A DNA stretch of 64,000 nt from Klebsiella africana (GTDB lineage: Bacteria > Pseudomonadota > Gammaproteobacteria > Enterobacterales > Enterobacteriaceae), in NCBI RefSeq assembly GCF_020526085.1, contig NZ_CP084874.1, positions 2,418,001 to 2,482,000 on the forward strand, written 5' to 3'. Position 1 is the first letter of the stretch. Each line of letters begins with the position of its first letter. Under the pieces are notes generated by a model. That model was not told the origin of the DNA, ran no database searches, and saw nothing but the letters and a program-made list of their open reading frames with translations. The translations under genes were made by a program, and so were the position numbers. Shown here in pieces: positions 47,020 to 55,843 of the stretch.

Positions 47020-48492
47020 TTATTGCGCCAGCAGCTCCTGAGCGGTGCGATCCACCAGGTTCAGCAGAACCTTCACGTCATCCAGGGTTACCACTGGGTT
47101 CAGCAGGGTCAGCTTCAGGCAGGTGACACCGTTGTGCTCGGTCACGCCAACGTTAGCGCGACCGGACGCCAGCAGGGCGTCGCCAACGCGCTGGTTGAGC
47201 AGGGCGATAGCCGCCGCGTCGCTCCCGGCCATCTGTGCCGGACGGGAACGGAACAGCACGCTCGCCAGCTGCGGCTGCATGACCAGCTCCAGCGTCGGCT
47301 GCGACTTCACGTACTCCGCCACGTTTTTCGCCATCGTGACGCCGTGATCGATGATCGCCGCATACTGTTTCTGGCCCAGCGCTTCCAGACCCATCCACAG
47401 CTTCAGCGCATCGAAGCGGCGGGTGGTCTGCAGCGACTTAGACACCAGGTTCGGTACGCCGTGCTCTTCATCGAACTCGGAGTTCAGATAGGCCGCCTGA
47501 TAACGCATCAGCTCGTAATGGCGCGCGTCCTTCAGCAGGAAGGCGCCGCAGCTGATGGTCTGGAAGAACTGCTTGTGGAAGTCCAGGGTGACGGAATCCA
47601 CCAGCTCCAGACCGTCAAGGTAGCCGCGATACTGCTCAGACAGCAGCAGTGCGCCACCCCAGGCCGCGTCAACGTGCAGCCAGATCTGATGTTCCTTGGC
47701 GATACCGGCGATGTCACGCAGCGGGTCGATAGCGCCCGCGTCGGTGGTGCCGGCGGTGGCGACGATCGCCATGATCTGCTCGCCGTTAGCCTGGGCTTGC
47801 GCAATCTTCGCTTTCAGATCGGAGACGTCCATCCGCGCGAATTCGTCGGTTTTCACCAGCGTGACTGAGCGGTAGCCGAGGCCCATCAGCGCCATGTTCT
47901 TCTGCACCGAGAAGTGGGCGTTTTCCGAGCACAACACTTTGTACTTGCGGATATCTCCCGGCAGCCCATCCTGCTGGATGGAGTGTCCCTGACGGGCGAA
48001 GAAGGCGTCGCGCGCCAGCATCAGTCCCATCAGGTTGCTCTGGGTGCCGCCGCTGGTGAAGACGCCGGCGTCGCCAGCCGGATAACCGACCCGGGCGCGC
48101 AGCCATTCGATCAGCTTCATCTCAATGATGGTTGCCGATGGGCTCTGATCCCAGGAGTCCATGCTCTGGTTGGTGGCGTTGATCAACACTTCCGCCGCCT
48201 GGCTAATCACCAGGCTCGGACAGTGCAGGTGCGCCACGCACTGCGGGTGATGCACCGACAGGCTGTCTTTCAGAAAGTACTCAATCGCACGGTCAATCGC
48301 CGCCTGGTTACCCAGACCCTGTTCGTTAAATTCAAGGGAGATACGTTCACGCAGCTCGTCAACGCTTTTCCCCTGATACATTTCAGGCTGCTTCAACCAC
48401 TGCACAACGGCCTGGCTGGTCTGGTCGATAACCTGCTGATAGGCCTCAACGCTCTGCGCCGAACCAGCAAGAATCGGATTTAATGTGGACAT
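47020..48492 (-). CDS. ddc: L-2,4-diaminobutyrate decarboxylase
   Basis: A 490-residue group II PLP decarboxylase that makes 1,3-diaminopropane from L-2,4-diaminobutyrate. The PLP lysine is Lys307 (LDFHKQFF), the ring-stacking His is His193 (ENAHFS) and the PLP-nitrogen Asp is Asp275 (HVDAAWGG). The ATG at 48492 opens MSTLNPIL; a GTG at 48501 has a closer ribosome site and would add three residues. It follows the aminotransferase gene after 18 bases and they form the dat-ddc operon described in Acinetobacter, Haemophilus and others. Confidence 0.92.
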   Translation of the reverse strand: MSTLNPILAGSAQSVEAYQQVIDQTSQAVVQWLKQPEMYQGKSVDELRERISLEFNEQGLGNQAAIDRAIEYFLKDSLSVHHPQCVAHLHCPSLVISQAAEVLINATNQSMDSWDQSPSATIIEMKLIEWLRARVGYPAGDAGVFTSGGTQSNLMGLMLARDAFFARQGHSIQQDGLPGDIRKYKVLCSENAHFSVQKNMALMGLGYRSVTLVKTDEFARMDVSDLKAKIAQAQANGEQIMAIVATAGTTDAGAIDPLRDIAGIAKEHQIWLHVDAAWGGALLLSEQYRGYLDGLELVDSVTLDFHKQFFQTISCGAFLLKDARHYELMRYQAAYLNSEFDEEHGVPNLVSKSLQTTRRFDALKLWMGLEALGQKQYAAIIDHGVTMAKNVAEYVKSQPTLELVMQPQLASVLFRSRPAQMAGSDAAAIALLNQRVGDALLASGRANVGVTEHNGVTCLKLTLLNPVVTLDDVKVLLNLVDRTAQELLAQ

Positions 48493-48510
48493 GGCGGTCA
48501 CTTACTCCAC

Positions 48511-49896
48511 TCAGACCGGTTTTACGCCGGCGGCCAGCAGGGCCTGTTCAAATTTGTCGAGGAACACGTCCAGTTCCGCGTTGCTGATCAGCAGGGACGG
48601 CAGCAGGCGCAGCACGCAGCCGTGACGACCACCGCGCTCCAGAATCAGGCCCGCTTCGAAGCATTTCTTCTGCAGCAGGGCAGAGAGTTCGCCATCAGCC
48701 GGGTAGCAGCCCATGTGATCCTGCGCTTCGTTCGGCTTGACGATTTCGATACCGATCATCAGACCAAGACCGCGAACGTGGCCAATTACCGGGTAACGCT
48801 TCTGCAGCTCGGCCAGTTTGCCTTTCAGCCACTCACCCTGGGCAGCGACTTTGTCAGCAATCTTGTTGTCGCGCAGATGACGCAGGGTGGTCAGGCCGGT
48901 AGCCATCGCCAGCTGGTTGCCGCGGAAGGTGCCGGTGTGGTGACCCGGTTCCCAGGCGTCGAACTGCTTTTTAATGCCCAGCACGGCCATCGGCAGACCG
49001 CCGCCAACCGCTTTCGACATCACGATGATATCCGGCTGAATGCCGGCGTGTTCGAAGGCGAAGAATTTACCGGTACGGGCAAAGCCGGCCTGCACTTCAT
49101 CAACGATCAGCAGAATGCCATGCTCTTCGGTCACTTTGCGGATGCGCTGCAGCCACTCGACCGGCGCCGGGTTCACGCCGCCTTCACCCTGCACGGCTTC
49201 GAGGATCACCGCCGCCGGTTTACGGACGCCGCTTTCCACGTCGTTGATCAGGTTTTCGAAGTAGTAGGTCAGGGCTTTCACGCCGGCTTCGCCGCCGATG
49301 CCCAGCGGGCAACGATACAGGTGCGGGTAAGGCATGAACTGGACTTCCGGCATCATGCCGTTAACCGCTGCTTTCGGCGACAGGTTGCCGGTGACGGACA
49401 GCGCGCCGTGGGTCATCCCGTGATAGCCGCCGGAGAAGCTGATCACCGCAGTACGGCCGGTGTATTTTTTCGCCAGTTTCAGCGCAGCTTCCACGGCGTC
49501 AGCGCCGGACGGGCCGGTGAACTGCAGGCAATACTCTTTCCCTTCGCCCGGCAGGCAAGAGAGCAGGTATTCGGAGAAGCGATCTTTTAACGGGGTAGTC
49601 AGATCGAGGGTATGTAACGGCAAGCCGCTGGTAATGACACTTTGGATGCTCTGCAATACATCAGGGTGGTTGTGGCCCAGAGCGAGAGTACCGGCGCCCG
49701 CGAGGCAGTCCAGGTACTGTTTGTTATCCGCATCCGTCAGCCACACGCCTTCGGCTTTAGTGATAGCCAGCGGCAGCTTACGCGGGTAACTCCTGACATT
49801 CGATTCGAATTCGGCCTGACGGGCCAAAAAGGTTTCGTTGTTTGCGTCTAATAAATCGGCACGTAAAGTATCAATACGGACTTTATCCGTCATCAT
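48511..49896 (-). CDS. dat: Diaminobutyrate--2-oxoglutarate aminotransferase
   Basis: A 461-residue class III PLP aminotransferase that makes L-2,4-diaminobutyrate from aspartate semialdehyde and glutamate. The PLP lysine is Lys295 ([11 protein letters not shown]), the Asp is Asp266 (IVDEVQAG) and the phosphate loop [16 protein letters not shown] is intact. GGGAG precedes two adjacent ATGs; the first (49896) is taken. With ddc it supplies diaminopropane, a polyamine and siderophore precursor. Confidence 0.92.
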   Translation of the reverse strand: MMTDKVRIDTLRADLLDANNETFLARQAEFESNVRSYPRKLPLAITKAEGVWLTDADNKQYLDCLAGAGTLALGHNHPDVLQSIQSVITSGLPLHTLDLTTPLKDRFSEYLLSCLPGEGKEYCLQFTGPSGADAVEAALKLAKKYTGRTAVISFSGGYHGMTHGALSVTGNLSPKAAVNGMMPEVQFMPYPHLYRCPLGIGGEAGVKALTYYFENLINDVESGVRKPAAVILEAVQGEGGVNPAPVEWLQRIRKVTEEHGILLIVDEVQAGFARTGKFFAFEHAGIQPDIIVMSKAVGGGLPMAVLGIKKQFDAWEPGHHTGTFRGNQLAMATGLTTLRHLRDNKIADKVAAQGEWLKGKLAELQKRYPVIGHVRGLGLMIGIEIVKPNEAQDHMGCYPADGELSALLQKKCFEAGLILERGGRHGCVLRLLPSLLISNAELDVFLDKFEQALLAAGVKPV

Positions 49897-50202
49897 ATCA
49901 CTCCCACAACCAGCATTGCGGTTGAACGCTGGTTGAATAATTGGTGTAAGAAATTGAATTGGCATTCATAAAGCGCGCACAATATATGGCTTTTTAAATC
50001 TGCATTCAACGTTTTATTGATTGCGCTATTTTGACGTTATTCTTACTGGGGTAATAATTAACGTAACCTGCTGAATTATAATAGAACAACTCCGCGTCAC
50101 GATAACCCTTAAAAGTGTAATTATTAGTGAGAAAGTCTCTATATTTTTATTGCCGTTGGGTTAAAGCGCTGACGGAATGCCTTCCGTCAGCGATAGCAAG
50201 AC
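49897..50202 (-). other. AT-rich promoter region of dat-ddc
   Basis: A 306-base gap with no gene. Reading on the minus strand, TATAAT (50080-50075) within TCTATTATAATTC looks like a -10, with no clean -35 at normal spacing. Several T/A runs follow toward dat. The end nearest 50200 holds CTGACGGAATGCCTTCCGTCAG (two ten-base arms), a hairpin that may end the thiY message. Confidence 0.45.
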
Positions 50203-51138
50203 TCAATGCAGTTCCACCGCATAATTTGTTAAAGGTGTAACTTTTTTCACCAACTTATTGTTATATAAAAACTGTTCGTAAGCGTCGTAGCGCGCTTTAT
50301 CCAGCGCCGCCGGATCGGTGGCGAACAGCGGCACGGTTTGCAGCCACGCCTGGTGGTTAAGCTCGGTCTTCAGCTCCGGGTGGGCGGCGGCAAACGCCTC
50401 CCAGCTCTCCTGCGGATGGGCGCGCAGATAGCTCACTCCCGCCTGCAGGGCGATGAGGAACTTACGGATCTTCGCCTCATGAATCGCGTCGCGATGGGCG
50501 ACAATCACCAGTTCGTCATAGGCCGGCACGCCGTAATCTTCGACGTTCATCACCACCGGCGTTTTGCCCTGCAGCTTCAGCTCCTGCGCTTCTATATTAC
50601 GATAGCCGCCAATGACTGCGTCCACCTGGCCCGCCAGCAGGGCGCTGGTCAGCTGGAAATTGACGTTAACCAGTTTGATACTGGCCGGATCGATACCGGC
50701 ATGTTGCGCCATGGTCGCCAGAGTGGCCTGCTCAATGCCGCTGACCGAGTAGCCCACCTTCTTACCTTGTAGATCTGCCGGAGTTTTGATCTGCTTATTG
50801 AGAGCGATCACCGTGTTCAGCGGCGAGCTAATCAGCGTTCCGACACGCACCAGCGGTAACCCTTCGTCAGCGAAGAAGTGCACCTGAGGCTGGTAGGTGA
50901 TGGCCAGATCCGCCTGACGGGCGGCCACCATGCGGGGAGGCAGCGCGGGATCGGACGGAGGAACAATCTTGACGTCCAGCCCCTGGGCCTTAAAGGCGCC
51001 GATCTGCTCAGCCACCATAATCGGCGCATGGTCAGGGTTAATGTACCAGTCCAGCACCAGCGTCAGCGGTTCATTGGCCAGCGCGTGGCCGCTGAACAGG
51101 GCCGTCAGGGTTACCCCGGCGAATAGCGACTTGTTCAT
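50203..51138 (-). CDS. ThiY-like thiamine-precursor binding protein
   Basis: A 311-residue periplasmic binding protein of the NMT1/THI5 family. The signal peptide is MNKSLFAGVTLTALFSGHALA. The family pattern PLTLVLDWYINPDHAPIMVAEQ opens the mature part, and VGYSVSGIEQATLATMAQHAG lies in the second lobe. It delivers a pyrimidine precursor of thiamine (formylaminopyrimidine type) to the adjacent permease. It is the last gene of a TPP-riboswitch operon, 25 bases after the permease. Confidence 0.85.
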   Translation of the reverse strand: MNKSLFAGVTLTALFSGHALANEPLTLVLDWYINPDHAPIMVAEQIGAFKAQGLDVKIVPPSDPALPPRMVAARQADLAITYQPQVHFFADEGLPLVRVGTLISSPLNTVIALNKQIKTPADLQGKKVGYSVSGIEQATLATMAQHAGIDPASIKLVNVNFQLTSALLAGQVDAVIGGYRNIEAQELKLQGKTPVVMNVEDYGVPAYDELVIVAHRDAIHEAKIRKFLIALQAGVSYLRAHPQESWEAFAAAHPELKTELNHQAWLQTVPLFATDPAALDKARYDAYEQFLYNNKLVKKVTPLTNYAVELH

Positions 51139-51162
51139 TTGTTTTCCTTTATTACTTCATTT

Positions 51163-51903
51163 TTATTCCGGCGACCAGTCGATCAGCCGGTGCAGCAGGA
51201 TATCTACCGCCAGCCATAGCAGGAGGGTCAGTAGTACTAAAATAAACAGCGCAGCGAAGCAGATATCGGTTTGCAGCCGCGCGTTGGCATTAAGCATGAC
51301 GTAGCCCAGGCCCTCGGCTGAGCCGACCCATTCGCCGATAATCGCGCCGATGGGTGCCACCGCCGCCGCCATGCGCAGACCGGAGCCCAGCGCCGGCAGG
51401 GCGGCCATCAGCCGGACATGGCGCAGCTGAGCGCCGAAGGAGGCGTTCATGCTGCGCGCCAGATCGAGATACTCCTGGTTGACCCGTCGCAAGCCATCAA
51501 AGAAGGCAGATGTCACTGGAAAGAAAATCACCAGCACCGCCATCGCCACTTTGGCGCTCATACCAAACCCCAACCACAGCACCAGCAGCGGGGCGAGGGC
51601 AAAGACCGGGATCGCCTGGCTGGTGAGCACCAGCGGCATCAGCCAGCGCTGTAGGCGGGGGGAGAGGATCATGCCCAGCGCCAGGGTGACGCCGAGCGTT
51701 ACGCCCAGCGCCAGGCCGCTCAGGATCTCACTGAGCGTGATAAGCGTATGCCAGCCGAGATAGGCGCGATTAACCCACAGCGCCTCAGCGACCGCCATCG
51801 GGGAGGGTAAAAGAAAGTGAGGAATGCCGCTGCGGCTGGCCAGCTCCCAGAGGATCATCAGCCCGCAGAACACCATACCCCCGCGCCAGAGACGTCCGGT
51901 CAT
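51163..51903 (-). CDS. ABC permease for thiamine precursor (ThiX-like)
   Basis: A 246-residue inner-membrane permease with about six helices. The cytoplasmic EAA-type loop for ATPase contact is in LRHVRLMAALPALGSGLRMAAAVAPIGAIIGEWVG. It overlaps the ATPase stop by ATGA and precedes thiY-like by 25 bases. It belongs to the SsuC/TauC/ThiX branch. Confidence 0.85.
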   Translation of the reverse strand: MTGRLWRGGMVFCGLMILWELASRSGIPHFLLPSPMAVAEALWVNRAYLGWHTLITLSEILSGLALGVTLGVTLALGMILSPRLQRWLMPLVLTSQAIPVFALAPLLVLWLGFGMSAKVAMAVLVIFFPVTSAFFDGLRRVNQEYLDLARSMNASFGAQLRHVRLMAALPALGSGLRMAAAVAPIGAIIGEWVGSAEGLGYVMLNANARLQTDICFAALFILVLLTLLLWLAVDILLHRLIDWSPE

Positions 51904-52628
51904 GGATGGGCCCTCATCAGTTGCTGCAGCAGGGCGGCCTGGCTGATCAAGAGATCGGGCGCGTCTGGCGCGCGCGGAGGCGTGCCGGCAAGGTGATGGC
52001 TGTCATCGATGTCGCCGTGAGCCGTCGACAGCACCAGTAGGCGGTGGCTTAGCCGGCAGGCCTCCAGCGGATCGTGGGTGATCAGCACCACCGTGCGACC
52101 AGCCAGCAGGGTGGCTGCCAGGGTCTGAATGCGCGTGCGGGTGAGGGTGTCCAGCGCCGAGAACGGTTCATCCATCAGCACGATGGGGCGATCCTCATAC
52201 AGGGTGCGCGCCAGCGCGGCGCGCTGACGCATACCGCCGGAAAGGGTTGCCGGTCGGGCGTCGGCGCAGGATGAAAGCTCAACCTGTTCAAGCAGGGCGG
52301 CGACCCGGTCATGGTCCACTTTTTCACCGCGCAGCCGCGCGCCGAGGGCGACGTTGTCCCGGACGCTCAGCCAGGGATAGAGCAGATCCTTCTGCCCCAT
52401 CCACGCCAGACGGCCCTGAATCGGCTGCCCATCGCTGGCGACCACTGCTCCGCGGGTGGCGGGCGCCAGGCCAGCTATCACCCGCAGTAGACTGGTTTTT
52501 CCCGCTCCGCTGGCACCGAGCAGCGACACCCACTGCCCGCCGGGGATCGTCAATGACAGGTTATCGAACAGCCGACGGTCGCCGAAATGCAGGCTCAGGC
52601 CGCGAACCTCGATACCCGGCGCCGTCAC
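51900..52628 (-). CDS. ABC ATPase for thiamine precursor (ThiZ-like)
   Basis: A 242-residue ATP-binding subunit. Walker A is GASGAGKT, the signature LSGGMRQRAALART, Walker B IVLMDEPFSALD, and the switch His lies in VLITHDPLEA. The GTG start overlaps the tenA stop (GTGA). It powers import by the permease encoded next. Confidence 0.88.
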   Translation of the reverse strand: MTAPGIEVRGLSLHFGDRRLFDNLSLTIPGGQWVSLLGASGAGKTSLLRVIAGLAPATRGAVVASDGQPIQGRLAWMGQKDLLYPWLSVRDNVALGARLRGEKVDHDRVAALLEQVELSSCADARPATLSGGMRQRAALARTLYEDRPIVLMDEPFSALDTLTRTRIQTLAATLLAGRTVVLITHDPLEACRLSHRLLVLSTAHGDIDDSHHLAGTPPRAPDAPDLLISQAALLQQLMRAHP

Positions 52629-53320
52629 GCCCGGGCCTCCGCCGCCGCGTTCAGGCCCATCTGCCAGAACTGCGCCTCAAGGCGGGTGGCGGTGGTGAAA
52701 ATCTCGCTCAGCGCAGTGATCCGGGCCTCGCTCCCGCGCTGCTGCCACACCGTTTCCAGCAGCGCCAGCGCGGCGTTGACGCCCTGCAGATAACCTTCAT
52801 CACCATAGTTGTGGATCCATGAGGCGTAGGGGTTATCGGTCAGCCGGGTGGCGGGATGATGCAGCAGGCCGAGACCGATCTCCGCATAACCGGCCACGCA
52901 GGGCATCAGGGCAACCAGCAGATCCAGGGCGTCACCTGAATGGCCAATATCCAGTACATAGCGGGTGTAGTTCAGGGTTTCCGGCGCTTCAGGCTCAGCG
53001 GCCATCTCCTGCTCGCTAATCCCCCACTGGGCGCAATAGCCGACATGCAGCGGCAGTTCGTTGAGGATGGCCGTCATTGAGGCTGCCGCGGCCCGCATTT
53101 CCGGCAGCGTGCGCAGTTTACTTACCAGCAGCGCGTAGCTGCGGGCAAAGTGAATTAGAAACAGATAATCCTGGGTCAGGTAGCGACGAAACGCGCTTTT
53201 CGCCAGCGTCCCATCGGCGAGCTGTTGGACAAAAGGATGCGCCACATAGTGCTGCCAGTCAGTGGCGGCCAACTGGCGTAAACGGCCATATAGGCCATGG
53301 CTAAAAGCGGGAACGATCAC
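52625..53320 (-). CDS. tenA: TenA-family thiaminase II / aminopyrimidine hydrolase
   Basis: A 231-residue helical protein of the TenA family that recovers the pyrimidine of damaged thiamine by hydrolysis of aminopyrimidines. The catalytic Cys is Cys141 (LMPCVAGYAEIG), which puts it in the TenA_C class, with Tyr and Asp residues in LTQDYLFLIHFARSYA. The GTG start at 53320 has GGAGG five bases upstream. It leads the operon with the ABC genes and lies just after a TPP riboswitch. Confidence 0.9.
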   Translation of the reverse strand: MIVPAFSHGLYGRLRQLAATDWQHYVAHPFVQQLADGTLAKSAFRRYLTQDYLFLIHFARSYALLVSKLRTLPEMRAAAASMTAILNELPLHVGYCAQWGISEQEMAAEPEAPETLNYTRYVLDIGHSGDALDLLVALMPCVAGYAEIGLGLLHHPATRLTDNPYASWIHNYGDEGYLQGVNAALALLETVWQQRGSEARITALSEIFTTATRLEAQFWQMGLNAAAEARA

Positions 53321-53403
53321 AGGACCTCCATTTATTCAGGGGAGATCCGGGCGTGCAGGGGTGTGAACAGGCAATGGCGGTAATGCTGGCAAAATTGCCG
53401 ACC

Positions 53404-53484
53404 CGTCCCTTCGCTGGCATGACCCAGATCAGGTTCAAAGGGTTCGGCTTGCGCCATCTCAGCCCTCACGGGACACCCCTCGGT
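53404..53484 (-). ncRNA. TPP riboswitch (THI element)
   Basis: On the minus strand the aptamer reads GAGGGGTGTCCC, then GGCTGAGATGG, then GAACCCTTTGAACCTGATCTGG, then CATGCCAGCGAAGGGA (segments cut to stay short). The conserved CTGAGA and the ACCTGATCTGG-x-CATGCCAGCG core match the THI consensus. It lies 84 bases before the tenA start. The 5' P1 arm AGGGGTGT (53480-53473) can also pair with ACACCCCT in the leader (53364-53357), a possible switch. Confidence 0.95.
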
Positions 53485-53710
53485 AGCGTTATGTTATACG
53501 ACATTCACCTTTTGAATACAATCACCGCGCCAGCCGGCAAAGCGAAAGCGGTTTTCTGTGATAGCCAGCACTTTTTCATTTAAAAATAGCTGAAAAACAG
53601 GCGGCTACGCGTTGGTGGCTATTATCCGGTTACGTTATATTTTCACTATCCTGTTGCGTTAATCCTGTTCGCCACGCGTGTCGTGCGTGCCCCAAAGCCC
53701 CGGAGTGAGC

Positions 53711-54815
53711 ATGAAATTCCCGCTGTCCACGCTGGCGCTTGTGTTCCTGTTGTGCCCGCCAGGCGATGCCGCCGGTCTCTTCGATGTGGAAGATGGCATG
53801 CTCGATATGAGTCAGTATCTGGCTGAGAACCGTTACGGTTTTCTGCCGGTGCCGCTGGCGATAACCGAGCCGGCCATCGGCTATGGCGGCGGACTGTTTG
53901 GCCTGTTTTTACACGGGAAAGGCAGCCGGGAGGGCGGGCAGTTTATTCCTCCACCGCTCACCGCTTTTGGCGGGGCCGCCACGCAGAACGGGACCTGGTT
54001 TATTGGCGGCGGCCATCGCCACACCTGGCAGCATGACCATATTCGTTACCTGGCAGGAGCCGGCTACGCTAACGTGAATCTGGATATTTATTCCGGCGAC
54101 ACGGGCGTATTCAGCCATGCTAAACCGGTGCAGACGCAGACCAAAGGCGTCGCCGCGCTGCAAAAACTGCTGTTCCGCGTGGGCGACACGCCGGTATTCC
54201 TTGGGGCCTCCCAGGTGTATACCCGGGCGGATGTCTCAAGCAACAACCCGGTGGTCAACCGGGTGTGGCAACACGTTCTCGGTCAGAACAGCAGCTCTTC
54301 GGCGCTGGGGGTGGTGGCGGAATATGACACTACCGATAATATTTTCTATCCTCAGAAGGGGTTAGCGCTGAAGGGAGAATATCGCTTTTTCCGTTCGCTG
54401 CTTGGGGGCGATTATCACTACAACACATTCTCGCTGGATGGGAAGGTGTTTATTCCGCTCAGTCACACGCTGACCCTGGCGGTCGCGGGCAATTATCAGT
54501 CATTAACCCATCATGATAGCCATCTGATGCCGATGGCCCGTCCCTCTATCGCGCTATCGCTACCAGGGCGACTACGTGGCCACGGCGCAAACCCAGCTGG
54601 CCTGGGCAGTCACTCCGCGCTGGATCCTGCAGGGATTTGTGGGGGCGGGGAGCGCCGCGGAGGCGGCGGATACCCTATGGGAACAGTCAGAGGTGGCGTG
54701 GGGGGCCGGTTTTCGCTACCTGATTGCCCGGCAGTACGGTTTACGTACCGGGATTGACGTGGCGTTCAGTGAGCATGAGCAGGCGGTCTATTTCAATGTC
54801 GGTTCGGGTTTATAA
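53711..54815 (+). pseudogene. Frameshifted Omp85/BamA-type outer-membrane barrel
   Basis: A signal peptide (MKFPLSTLALVFLLCPPGDA) is followed by about 275 residues of barrel, GFLPVPLAITEPAIGYGGGLFGLF, and AEYDTTDNIFYPQKGLALKGEY, which is the D15/Omp85 barrel pattern. At about 54541-54576 the frame is lost. The rest (RYQGDYVATAQTQLAWAVTP ... AVYFNVGSGL) continues in another frame to 54815. The joint lacks the expected IALRG-x-P-AMRYQG piece, which fits a deletion of about 17 bases. In the first frame translation would run on to 54757 as nonsense. GGAG lies six bases before the ATG. A sequencing or assembly error is possible but less likely for a deletion of this size. Confidence 0.75.
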
Positions 54816-54821
54816 CTACCT

Positions 54822-55778
54822 ATGAGAATAAAAATGAGAGCATCCGGCGCGGTGTTAACGCTGTTGTTAGCGGCCTGGGGCACGTCGGCTGCGGAGCCGG
54901 ACGAGAACGACAGTTATTTTCCGATATGGGGCGATGAGGCACGCGCCAGGGGATATTCCCTTCCGTTACCCTACGGCGTCAACCTCAGCTATATGAATAT
55001 CCGTCAGGATATCATGGTCGACAGTATTACCTTTTCCGGGCTTAAGCTCGGTAACCATCCTATCCCCAGCGATATGTTCGCCATCGATGCCGGACATACC
55101 CGTGAGAAGAGCAAAACGGAAAACCTGCGTCTCGACATGTGGGTCTTTCCGTTTCTCAACGTTTACGGGCTGGTGGGGCATACCCGCGGATCGTCCGTCT
55201 CTCAGGTCTCTGTGGATTCAGATCCCTCGCAGTTTCGTGGCCTGGACCGGGCGATCGCCGGCGCGGTTCATCAGCTTTATCAGAGCGGAAAACTGCAGGA
55301 CATTGATTTCACGCTTGATTTTAAAGGCACCACCTGGGGTACCGGCTTTACCCTTGCCGGGGGATACGGCAACTGGTTTGGGTTAGTAGACACTAACTAC
55401 ACCCGTACCGATTTCGATATTCTCGACGGCAGTATCTCGGCGGTCACCGTTTCGCCGCGCGTCGGCTATCGTTTCAGTTTTCAGGGGATCGACGGGCCAT
55501 CCCACCTCAGCCTGTGGGTCGGAAGCATGTATCAGGACGTGCAGCAGGAGTTCAAAGGCGATCTCGCCGATCTACACATGCCGCCAGAACTTCAGCCGCT
55601 TATCGCCGCAGTCAACAAAGACGGCGAGGGCAAATTTGACGTTAAGCAAAAGCTGACCTCGCCGTGGAATATGCTGATTGGCGCCCAGTATGAAGTCACC
55701 AAAAACTTTAACGTGCTGACAGAATTTGGTTTTAACGAGCGCAATAGCTTCTTTGTCTCCGGTGAATACCGTTTTTAA
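54822..55778 (+). CDS. Outer-membrane beta-barrel protein, unknown function
   Basis: A 318-residue exported protein. The signal peptide (about 27 residues, ending GTSA) is followed by alternating hydrophobic strands and a final aromatic residue (GEYRF), the mark of an outer-membrane barrel. YGLVGHTRGSSVSQV and GYGNWFGLVDTNYTRTDFDIL look like strand pairs. I do not recognise the family. It begins seven bases after the broken Omp85-like gene and precedes a periplasmic-protein gene by 66 bases, so the three belong together. The start could be 54822 or 54834 (the second ATG); no strong ribosome site favours either. Confidence 0.7.
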   Translation: MRIKMRASGAVLTLLLAAWGTSAAEPDENDSYFPIWGDEARARGYSLPLPYGVNLSYMNIRQDIMVDSITFSGLKLGNHPIPSDMFAIDAGHTREKSKTENLRLDMWVFPFLNVYGLVGHTRGSSVSQVSVDSDPSQFRGLDRAIAGAVHQLYQSGKLQDIDFTLDFKGTTWGTGFTLAGGYGNWFGLVDTNYTRTDFDILDGSISAVTVSPRVGYRFSFQGIDGPSHLSLWVGSMYQDVQQEFKGDLADLHMPPELQPLIAAVNKDGEGKFDVKQKLTSPWNMLIGAQYEVTKNFNVLTEFGFNERNSFFVSGEYRF

Positions 55779-55843
55779 CTAAAACCGCAGGCGCCATCTG
55801 CCGGTAAGATGCGCGCTCTTTTCTTGCTGTGGAGAGGCTGTTG

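Noticed and set aside
48622..49590. 322-codon open frame antisense to dat
   Set aside because: Same explanation: high-GC antisense frame with composition unlike a folded protein.
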